A stretch of 64,000 nucleotides of DNA, from NCBI RefSeq assembly GCF_012849215.1, contig NZ_CP051682.1, positions 4,278,001-4,342,000 on the forward strand, written 5' to 3'. The notes under the pieces are model-generated. The model saw nothing but the letters and a program-made list of their open reading frames with translations, was not told the DNA's origin and ran no database searches. Position numbers and translations under genes: made by a program. The stretch is from Mucilaginibacter robiniae (GTDB taxonomy: Bacteria > Bacteroidota > Bacteroidia > Sphingobacteriales > Sphingobacteriaceae). Shown here piece after piece: positions 28,736 through 36,600 of this stretch (position 1 is the stretch's first letter; each line of letters starts with the position of its first letter).

Positions 28736-28764
28736 AAAAAAGGAACGTGGCTGTTGCACAACTA
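28736..28764 (+). repeat. left terminal inverted repeat
   Basis: Reads AAAAAAGGAACGTGGCTG and continues to TTGCACAACTA. It pairs with the copy at 29796-29824 with three mismatches in 29. Confidence 0.7.
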
Positions 28765-28849
28765 ATTTAACTTTAAAGCTTTTAAATGGGCATAAAAGCG
28801 AGCACACTAGTTTTTACTATTTTACGCTCCTAAATCAAGAGCTACAATT

Positions 28850-29491
28850 TTGAAAACAGCAGCATATATTTTAGAGATAGGAGCGATTTATAAATCAAAA
28901 TGGGATCCAAGGCCATTTCGAATAATTGGATTTGATGATAAAGAAGTATTTTATGATTATTTGCTTTCTCCTCCAAATACTTGGGCACTATCTAGAAACC
29001 TTAAAAAGAAAGTTTTCTTTTGTCGTATGTCAAGTAATATGTTTATGAAAGGATCTGAGAAAATAGATTCGCTACCGTTATCTGAGGAGGAATACGCAGC
29101 CTTCCGTCCAGACCTGCCTTTAAGACTCGGCAGAACTATCCAACTTTCTTGGAATAACATACCAGTTAATAATTATACTAACTTTATCTCCTACTCAGAA
29201 AACATTTTTGAAAAAGATTTTTTCAATCAAAATTTACAAGCTCCCAAAGCAATGCTATTTCCTTACGGCAACAAGGGTGGAACAAAAAAAGGTGTAACCG
29301 TCAATGCAGATAACTCACAATATATTGCTATATGTGAATTAATATGGAAAGCAAAAGGTATTCAAGAAATGGTCAACAACGACGTAAGTAAAGGGATAGG
29401 ATTATATAGAAGTGGCATCGATAAAGGATGTCCTATTTATTATATTGGAGAGTATGTTGATAGAGTAGGAATACTAATACCTGCCCGATGA
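28850..29491 (+). CDS. protein of unknown function carried inside the repeat-bounded element
   Basis: A 213-residue soluble protein starting at TTG; no upstream ATG exists in the frame, which is closed by a TAG at 28808. It opens with ILEIGAIYKSKWDPRPFR, followed by IIGFDDKEVFYDYLL, which looks like a compact beta fold. It ends with PIYYIGEYVDRVGILIPAR. No signal peptide, membrane segment or catalytic motif is recognised. Base use is AT-rich compared with its neighbours. Its stop overlaps the ATG of the transposase-tail frame (ATGA). It lies inside a pair of terminal inverted repeats and so may be mobile cargo. Function unknown. Confidence 0.6.
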   Translation: MKTAAYILEIGAIYKSKWDPRPFRIIGFDDKEVFYDYLLSPPNTWALSRNLKKKVFFCRMSSNMFMKGSEKIDSLPLSEEEYAAFRPDLPLRLGRTIQLSWNNIPVNNYTNFISYSENIFEKDFFNQNLQAPKAMLFPYGNKGGTKKGVTVNADNSQYIAICELIWKAKGIQEMVNNDVSKGIGLYRSGIDKGCPIYYIGEYVDRVGILIPAR

Positions 29492-29652
29492 ATAAACCTT
29501 TACTCTTTAAAGGCTTTGATAAAACCGCGGATGGCAGGCTCTTGAAGAACTACTGGGCTGCGCCTAAAGATGGTAAAGCCGGTGCTCACAAGGTCATGCT
29601 CATGGCGGCCATCGCCTACAATCTCAAAAACTACCTCAAAAGAGGAGGCTGA
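29488..29652 (+). pseudogene. C-terminal fragment of a DDE transposase
   Basis: A 54-residue frame whose second half, AGAHKVMLMAAIAYNLKNYL, matches the very C terminus of IS1182/IS4-like DDE transposases. In those the end usually reads NK..LMAA.AYNLKK.LKF. The catalytic core is absent. It sits next to the right terminal repeat, where a transposase end is expected. Confidence 0.6.
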
Positions 29653-29969
29653 AAAGCCTCGGCAGCACTGTTAAAAGCTTGTCAGAACCTCATAGCACTC
29701 ATTAGTTATCTTTTTAGATACCTGTTGTTAAACAGCTTTCTTAACTAGAAAGATTTCGTAGTGAATTAATATTGGAACTATTCAGGCTTAATGACTACTT
29801 GTGCAACAGTCACGTACCTTTTTTAAGAATAGTCTTCAATGAAGTCTTGTTTATCGAATTAACTGTGCTTTCGTGAAAAAATGCTATATACAATGGTACA
29901 AGCGCTACTGTTCAATCTAATAGTTCATTAAAAGTATAATGTTACTATTGCTGATTTGGAGATACTGAA
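29653..29969. other. noncoding stretch around the right terminal repeat
   Basis: About 317 bases with no supported frame. It contains the right terminal inverted repeat and AT-rich sequence beyond it. Confidence 0.4.
29796..29824 (-). repeat. right terminal inverted repeat
   Basis: Reads TACTTGTGCAACAGTCACGT and continues ACCTTTTTT. It is the reverse complement of 28736-28764 with three mismatches. Confidence 0.7.
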
Positions 29970-30180
29970 ATAGCGGATACTAGATTAGAAAATCAGCTTG
30001 TAGCACTCTCCAAGAAGGCTCATGAGTTGTATACCCCCAGACAGAAAGCGGAAAAGAAATACAGAATATTCCTACAATAGCAAGTCGATGTTGTATTACG
30101 AATTTCGGTAAACCTTAGTACTCACTTTTCTTGGTATCACCCGCCAGTCATTAAGCCGGATCAGAGAACAAGTCAAATGA
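29970..30180 (+). pseudogene. relic of a Crp/Fnr-family regulator (C-terminal part)
   Basis: One frame (29970-30079) reads like the dimerisation helix and start of the HTH domain (NQLVALSKKAHELYTPRQKA, then EKKYRIFLQ and a stop). A second frame (30115-30180) ends FLGITRQSLSRIREQVK, which is the typical recognition helix of Bacteroidota Crp/Fnr regulators (LGIT..SLSRIR). At least one frameshift and stops separate the two parts, and the sensor domain is absent. Confidence 0.65.
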
Positions 30181-30236
30181 GGTATGCCAATAACAAAAAT
30201 GGTGTTGTCATATCTATTTTGATCACTTTGCCAAAA

Positions 30237-30599
30237 TCATTGCAAAACATTTCTTTGTTGTCTTTGAGTTGAAATTTTTTTATCACCCCAATTTTTAAGA
30301 TACTTGATAAAAGGTATCAGCTCTTTACCCGTTTCTGTTAAAGAATACTCTACCATTGGCGGCACCTGGTGATATACCTTCCTGTTGATAAGATCATCTT
30401 TTTCCAGTTCTCTCAGTGTTTGCGTCAGCATTTTAGTTGTTACGTCCGCTAAAACCCTTCCCAATTCTCCAAATCGGATGACAGTATATTCATTTAAACA
30501 CCATAAAATCCTGCCTTTATACTTCCCGCCAATCCTTCTAAATGCCCAGTCTACCGAGCAGGTCGGAGAGTTGGAACATTCTTTTGTCATTTTCGCCAT
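30237..30599 (-). CDS. HxlR family transcriptional regulator
   Basis: A winged-helix regulator of the HxlR/MarR-like type. The start at 30599 (MAKMTKECSNSPTCSVDWAF) gives about 120 residues. The longer frame to 30659 would run through the operator palindrome and is not favoured. Core motifs are FRRIGGKYKGRILWCL, FGELGRVLADVTTKMLTQTL and MVEYSLTETGKELIPFI. The Cys in SPTCSVDWAF is at the position of the conserved Cys used for redox or electrophile sensing in some members. It is divergent from two tandem SDR genes and probably controls them and itself. Confidence 0.85.
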   Translation of the reverse strand: MAKMTKECSNSPTCSVDWAFRRIGGKYKGRILWCLNEYTVIRFGELGRVLADVTTKMLTQTLRELEKDDLINRKVYHQVPPMVEYSLTETGKELIPFIKYLKNWGDKKISTQRQQRNVLQ

Positions 30600-30630
30600 T
30601 TTTAAATCTATACTACCTTGATAATCAACA

Positions 30631-30669
30631 TACCTACTTTTAGGTAGGTAGACTACCAAAAAGTAGGTA
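30631..30669. promoter_or_regulatory. HxlR operator palindrome between divergent genes
   Basis: An inverted repeat with 17-bp arms (30631-30647, TACCTACTTTTAGGTAG, and 30653-30669) with a single mismatch and a 5-nt spacer. It lies 31 bases from the regulator start and about 58 bases from the first SDR start, an ideal place for autorepression and control of both directions. Confidence 0.75.
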
Positions 30670-30727
30670 CTTTTTCCAAAAGTATGTACAATATAGTTTT
30701 ACAGCAAATAATCGTACAGCAATGATC

Positions 30728-31474
30728 ATGAAATTGGAAAATAAAGTAGCCATAGTGACTGGCGCGTCAAAAGGAATCGGCGCAGGCATTGCCAAGGCCT
30801 ATGGTTTGGCAGGTGCTAAAGTAGTCGTTAACTATGCAAAAGACCAGATTAGAGCACAAAAGGTGGTTGATTACATTATCGATCATGGTGGAAAAGCAAT
30901 AGCTGTTCAAGCCGACATATCAAAACCTGATGCTGTCGAAAGGCTCTTTTCTGAGGCAATCAAAGCTTTTGAAAGGGTGGATATTCTCGTTAACAATGCC
31001 GGTATTTACGATGTGGTTATGTTAGAAGCCATTACATTAGAAATGCTTCAGGCCAATATCAATACTAATCTGGTGGGCACAATACTTTGTGCAAAAAAAG
31101 CGGCTGAGGTGATGAACGCAAATGGAGGCGCTATCATCAATATCAGTTCTACTGTAAGTATAAATCCTTTGCCGGGCACATTAGTGTATGCTGCAACAAA
31201 AGCGGCTGTCGACAATATTACGAAGGTTCTTGCAAAAGAGTTGGGGGCAAAAGGTATAAGGGTTAACACGATCTCCCCAGGTATTACAGAAACGGAGGGA
31301 ACTCATGAACAAGGCTTTATGGGAGGTGAATGGGAAGCTCAATTGGTTGCACAAGTCCCAATGGGACGGATAGGACAGCCGGAGGATATTGCGAAAGTTG
31401 CCGTGTTTTTAGCTTCAGATGATGCCGGCTGGATAACTGGTGAAAGAATACAGGTTGCAGGTGGTCAATTATAA
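30728..31474 (+). CDS. SDR family oxidoreductase, first copy
   Basis: A 248-residue classical short-chain dehydrogenase (FabG-like). The NAD(P)-binding glycine motif TGASKGIG is near residue 12 and the NNAG motif near residue 88. The catalytic Ser lies in NISSTVSINPLPG, and Tyr and Lys in YAATKAAVD. VNTISPGITETEG follows. An Arg or Lys just after the first strand suggests NADPH use, but this is not certain. The start is the third codon of a slightly longer frame (ATG 30722). It is followed by a close paralog after 22 bases and is divergent from an HxlR regulator. Confidence 0.92.
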   Translation: MKLENKVAIVTGASKGIGAGIAKAYGLAGAKVVVNYAKDQIRAQKVVDYIIDHGGKAIAVQADISKPDAVERLFSEAIKAFERVDILVNNAGIYDVVMLEAITLEMLQANINTNLVGTILCAKKAAEVMNANGGAIINISSTVSINPLPGTLVYAATKAAVDNITKVLAKELGAKGIRVNTISPGITETEGTHEQGFMGGEWEAQLVAQVPMGRIGQPEDIAKVAVFLASDDAGWITGERIQVAGGQL

Positions 31475-31496
31475 TCTTAATAGTCAATCAAATAAT

Positions 31497-32243
31497 ATGA
31501 AATTAAAAGACAAAGTGGCGGTCATTACCGGATCGTCTAAAGGGATTGGAGCGGGGATTGCAAAAGAATATGCCAGGGAAGGTGCTAAAGTGGTAGTTAA
31601 TTATTCAACTAGCAAAGATTATGCGGATAGAGTAGTTGAAGAAATTACCAAGAATGGAGGCACTGCTATCGCTATACAAGCGGACATTTCAAAAATAACA
31701 GATATTAAAAAACTGTTTGAAGAAACAGATAAGGCTTATGGCAGGCTGGACATTTTAGTCAATAATGCAAGTGTATGGAGATATGAAATGTTGGATGCCG
31801 TTAGCGAAGAAATTTTCCAGTTACAAATTACAACGGGGCTTATGGCTCATATTTTCTGCGCACAACGGGCAGTAGCTCGATTTGGAGATAAAGGCGGAAG
31901 CATTATCAATTTAAGTTCTACGATTAGCTTGAATCCCATTCCGGGCACGTTGATTTATTGTGCTGTTAAAGCGGGAGTCGACAGTTTAGCAAAGACATTA
32001 TCTAAAGAGTTAGGACCCAAAAATATAAGGGTTAATACAATAGCTCCTGGAATGACCGAATCTGAAGGCTCAACTGCTGATGGCCGGCCTGGAAGCGCCA
32101 TGGAGAAATACTTTCTTGATCAGACACCTTTAGGCCGTATTGGTTTACCGATAGATATAGCAAAAGTGGCTGTTTTCCTTGCCTCTGATGACGCGTCGTG
32201 GGTAACGGGTGAAAGAATTACGGTAGCCGGCGGATTATTGTAA
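31497..32243 (+). CDS. SDR family oxidoreductase, second copy (tandem paralog)
   Basis: A 248-residue SDR closely related to the preceding gene, with the same motif order: TGSSKGIG, NNAS (where the first copy has NNAG), Ser in NLSSTISLNPIPG, Tyr in YCAVKAGVD with its Lys, and VNTIAPGMTESEG. The start at 31497 (MKLKDKVAVITG) is set by alignment with the first copy; a longer frame begins inside the upstream gene. Tandem duplication followed by divergence is the likely origin. Both are probably reduced together in response to the ligand of the HxlR regulator. Confidence 0.92.
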   Translation: MKLKDKVAVITGSSKGIGAGIAKEYAREGAKVVVNYSTSKDYADRVVEEITKNGGTAIAIQADISKITDIKKLFEETDKAYGRLDILVNNASVWRYEMLDAVSEEIFQLQITTGLMAHIFCAQRAVARFGDKGGSIINLSSTISLNPIPGTLIYCAVKAGVDSLAKTLSKELGPKNIRVNTIAPGMTESEGSTADGRPGSAMEKYFLDQTPLGRIGLPIDIAKVAVFLASDDASWVTGERITVAGGLL

Positions 32244-32257
32244 GAATCTTTATTTGG

Positions 32258-32286
32258 AAAAGTGCTGTCCAAAAGCAGCACTTTTT
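32258..32286 (+). terminator. terminator after tandem SDR genes
   Basis: Ten-bp arms (AAAAGTGCTG at 32258-32267 and CAGCACTTTT at 32276-32285) with an 8-nt loop and a T run. It starts 15 bases past the second SDR stop codon. Confidence 0.85.
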
Positions 32287-32287
32287 G

Positions 32288-32632
32288 CTACTTAACTTTA
32301 TGAAAGGAATCCTTACGCATGATGGTTTCCAATGCTACTTTGATTGAACAGCAATGAGCTTTATGAACAAGTCATTTGGCAAGAATCGGTTCTAGTGTAA
32401 GTTCAAGGTTTTTTAAGATGGTAATGATCTTTTGAGCATGCTGTTTAGCGTTTTTTTAACCTCCTCTTTGGAAAAAAGCCTCAACATTGATTAAAGCGCC
32501 ATAAAAACAAATAGGATCTATGTAGGTCATTTGTGCGTAATACGCCGTATGTTCAAGGCTTTTACAAAATTCATAAATCCTCATGTGGTGTTTGCCCGAT
32601 AGATGGTATTTTATATCAAACGAAATAGGGGG
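32288..32632 (-). pseudogene. decayed gene of unrecognised family
   Basis: One minus-strand frame stays protein-like for about 110 codons, but holds two in-frame stops (TAA after FFQRGG and TGA after PILAK). Readable pieces are MRIYEFCKSLEHTAYYAQMT, YIDPICFYGALINVEAFF and KAKQHAQKIITILKNLELTL. I do not recognise the family. It has no start codon context that I trust. Confidence 0.45.
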
Positions 32633-32881
32633 GTGTCATCTGACAGACTGTTAATCTTGTATTTCGCAACGTCTATGGTTAGACAAACGACCTCTTTCAA
32701 TCGTTAGTCAACTAAAAGCGAATTTCACAAACTCACAAGAAATTTTTTATACTAAGTGGTTCATCAAAAAACGGTCGTTTTTTGGAACGAAAAAAAGAGA
32801 TTTGACATTGTATAACTTTCTTTATAAATAGAACATTAATGTATGAATTATAAAACTGGAATATTTATGTAGGCCAATCAA
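32633..32881. other. noncoding gap with short palindromes
   Basis: No gene seen. It contains a short AAAAAACG/CGTTTTTT palindrome near 32767-32784. Confidence 0.35.
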
Positions 32882-33064
32882 TTACAATTCTTTTTGCAGT
32901 CTTTTAATCTCTTTTTACTCATCGTTTAGAGCAGTGATTAACTGACTGCTAGTTCTATTACCTTTATATTGGTTTTTCTGCTTATCAATCCGGCCAGAAT
33001 CAATGCGCAATTTCTCAGCTGCCTCCTTTACTGAACCTTTAGTATTATATAACTACACAGCCAT
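32882..33064 (-). pseudogene. relic of IS3-family OrfA transposase
   Basis: A single minus-strand frame still shows the OrfA HTH pattern: LYNTKGSVKEAAEKLRIDSG, then a basic stretch and KEIKRLQKEL leading into the leucine-zipper region. In-frame TAG and TAA stops interrupt it, at places where glutamine (AVQLY, DEQKE) would be expected. No OrfB partner was found next to it. Confidence 0.6.
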
Positions 33065-33635
33065 CCTTTTTAAGAGATTTAATCATACATTCACTTCTTT
33101 ATTTTAATCAAATTAAATTTTTTTGAAAAAGTCTCTCCAGTCAAATGGAGCAACTTTACAACTCTATTGGTACAATACCAGAAGCCCAGAAAACAACAGT
33201 ATACATTAACGAAATTGTTATTTTAATTTATAAAAAGTAACAGTCAAATTGGCGAAAGTATGAGTATCACGACACTTTCTATTTCATTACCATCGGTCGC
33301 TTTAATTCTTTCATGTATCAATTGGGAAAAGTACATAAATCTACTACAAAAGTGGCCGTATTTGATCTAACACTGCCTTCTACAGGCCTCATTGGCAGTT
33401 ATTGCTGGCTATCACTAGATGAGAAAACTTTAGTGGGAAAGGACAAAGCCTCTTCGTTTTTGTGGTGGTTGGAAAATTGGTAAAGATTCGCAAATGCATG
33501 CTAACCGGGCTTAAAACGAAAAGTTAAAAGCTAATATGAGTTAATTAGTTACCATCAAATGCATCCTTTGGATTATACTTGATTGTTTTACACTAATTTT
33601 TATAAATTTAGTTGCTTTAATCTATCACCTCACTT
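33065..33635. other. noncoding gap upstream of the alpha-2-macroglobulin gene
   Basis: About 570 bases without a supported gene. A protein-like fragment with no clean start (SSFLWWLENW near 33450-33480) may be a further relic. A weak Bacteroidota-like promoter lies near the right end: TTG at 33583 and TAAATTTA at 33603-33610, with 17 bases between them, 26 bases before the alpha-2-macroglobulin start. Confidence 0.4.
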
Positions 33636-36600
33636 ATGTCACGTATCTCTGCTAATTTTAGCCGAAGCAAGATAATTATTATCCTAGCTACTGTCAGTGC
33701 TCTATTTCTGATAGTTTTTTTGGTTTTTAAACATAAAAAAAAAGAGTCGCAGTATGAGTTTAATAAATATATTCAATCCTATACTGCGGGCGTTATTTCC
33801 AGAACGAGTACCATTCGAATAAAGCTTTCTGACGAGGTGCAGATTACGCACGGACAAAATGAAGAGTTAAAAAATGATGTTTTCGATTTTTCACCTTCTG
33901 TTAAAGGGAAAGCTTATTGGGTAGATGCACAGACAGTAGAGTTCAGACCTGAAAAGGAGCTTGAGCCTAACAAGAAATATGATGTTGATTTTGATTTGGG
34001 TTCTGTTGTTAAAGTGAATGATGAACTGAATCATTTCACTTTCGACTTCCAAACCATCAAACCCGATTTCACCATTGACTATAATGGACTTCAGACTGCA
34101 ACCAGTACTTCTTTAGATAAAATGAAGTTTAGCGGTGTTATTCAAACTGCTGACGTTGAAGATGAAGCAAAGGTTGAAAAAATGATCACAACCTCGTACC
34201 CTTCGGCAGTAAATGTAACTTGGCATCATGATAGGCTTAGTAAAACTCACCAATTCGTGATCAACAATCTCCTGAGGTCAACCGGTAAGGCTTCAGAGTT
34301 AATTGTTAAGTATGAGGGTAGTTCTGCAAATATGGATGAGAATGGTACCGAAACAGTGAATGTACCGGCTATTGGCGATTTTAAGTTGCTTAATGTTCGG
34401 GCGGTGCAAGATCAAGATCAGTATGTGCTTTATCAATTTTCTAACCCGATAAAAGTAGGTCAGGAATTAAGAGGCTTGATTGGTGTAAATGGCATCAGTG
34501 ATCTGGCCTATACCATCGAAGGAAGTATGGTTAAGGTATATGGGCCGGAACGTTTACAAGGTAATTATACAGCTTTTACTGATGAGGGCATCGAAGATAT
34601 TGTTAATAAGAAAATTAGCCGGACCTACAGCTCAAATGTATTTTTTGAAAACAGGCTTCCCTCAGTTACCATTCCTGGTAAGGGCGTGATTTTACCTGAT
34701 TCAGGTCGTTTAATGATGCCTTTCGAGGCGGTTAACCTTAACGCAGTCGATGTTACTATTATCAAGATTTATGAAAATAATGTTCCGCAGTATTTTCAGA
34801 ATAATGATTTTAACGGGCAGGAGCAATTAAGGCAAGTCGCTAAACCTGTAGTGAAAACTACCATTCGCCTTGATCGGGATAAGGGGCTTAACCTTAATAA
34901 AAAGAACCGCTTTATGCTGGATATTGACCATCTGATGCGAACAGAGCCGGGAGCCATCTACCGAGTAGTTATAGGTTTCAGACGGTCATATTCTTTGTAT
35001 AACTGCAGCACAAAAGCAACAGCTGAGAACAGTAATAAAGACACTGAAGCTAGTGACTATGACGATGAAGGATATAGAAATAGCTCTAACACCATAGATG
35101 AGGATGATGAGTTCTGGCAGCGTTATGATAGCTATTATCCCGAAGGTTATAATTGGGATGAAAAAGATGATGTATGTTCAGATTCGTATTACACCAAAGA
35201 CCGTTGGGCTACCCGAAACATTATCGCTTCGAACATAGGGTTAATAACCAAACGTGGCAATGATAATAGCATGATGATCGCTGTTACCAACATCATTGAC
35301 GCACAGCCCATGTCGGGCGTTGATTTACAATTGCTGGACTATCAAAAGCAAGTATTATGGAAAGGTACTTCAGATGGAGATGGATTTGCCAAATTAACAC
35401 TTAAAAGAAAACCATATTTGCTTATAGCCAGCAAGGGTGATGAACGGGGATATTTAAAGTTGGATGATGGCAGCGCGTTACCCTTGTCTAGATTTGATGT
35501 GGGAGGTGAACAGGTACAGAATGGTTTAAAAGGATTTATTTATGGTGAACGCGGGGTATGGCGACCCGGAGATTCAATTTTTGTATCGTTTATTTTAGAA
35601 GATAAACTTAAAACGCTCCCGCCAGATCATCCGGTTGAGTTTGAGTTTTATAACCCACAAGGGCAATTGTATAAGAAAATGATTCGTACCTCGTCTGTTG
35701 ATGGGTTTTACAGTTTTCATACTTCCACTACAACAAGTTCACCTACAGGAACATGGAATGCAAAAATTAAAGTAGGTGGAGCAGTATTCGAGAAAAGCAT
35801 TAAGGTAGAAACCATAATGCCTAATCGGCTGAAACTTAGTTTATCTTTTAACAACCAAACCGAACTAACAAAAGGTAGTACCAATGGTACTTTATCTGCT
35901 AAATGGTTGTTTGGAGGCATTGCGCAAAATCTGAAAGCTAAGGTTGATGCATTCCTTTCTCCACAAACTACCAGTTTTAAAGGGTTTGATGGTTACGTAT
36001 TTGATGACCCGACACTTTCTTTCGCTACACAAACACAAAATATATTTGATGGCAAGTTAGATGAAAACGGTACCTCACTTATACATGCTGATATTAATTT
36101 GGAAAAGCAGGTGCCAGGCCAATTAAAAGCTAATTTTCTGGTAAAGGTTTTTGAACCAGGTGGAAACTTTAGCATTAATCAGGTTACTTTACCTTACAAC
36201 GTTTATTCCGGATATGTAGGCATTAAAACACCTGAAGGCAGCCAGTTAAGCGGCATGTTAACTACGGGTACTAACCATGTAATAGACATTGCCGATGTAA
36301 ACACCAAAGGTGCTTTAGTTAGCGGTAACCGAAACGTTAATCTTGAGCTTTATAAAATTCAATGGCGCTGGTGGTGGGATAAAACAGGTGATGAGCTTAG
36401 TAATTTTACTCAAAACCAATACAACAAGCTTATAAAAACCCAAACTGTAACTACCGTAAATGGCCGGGGTAAATGGATATTAAATATACCCCAGGCAGAT
36501 TGGGGCAGATACCTGATTAAAGTAACCGATCCTCAAACAGGGCATTCTGCTGGTAAAATCATTTATATAGATTGGCCTAACTGGGCAGAACGGTTGCAGC

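Larger units (their letters stand above)
28736..29824. mobile_element. terminal-repeat-bounded element without intact transposase
   Basis: Two 29-bp copies in opposite orientation (28736-28764 and 29796-29824) match at 26 of 29 positions. Their shared core is CTGTTGCACAA. Between them lie a 213-residue unknown gene and, just inside the right side, the last 54 residues of what looks like a DDE transposase. The layout suggests an insertion sequence whose transposase was mostly replaced or deleted. No clear target-site duplication was found. Which side of the repeats is the true tip cannot be told here; if the tips face outward the element interpretation fails. Confidence 0.45.

Noticed and set aside
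32767..32784. AAAAAACG/CGTTTTTT palindrome as a possible terminator
   Set aside because: No gene ends nearby in the right direction; AT-rich palindromes of this size are common by chance.
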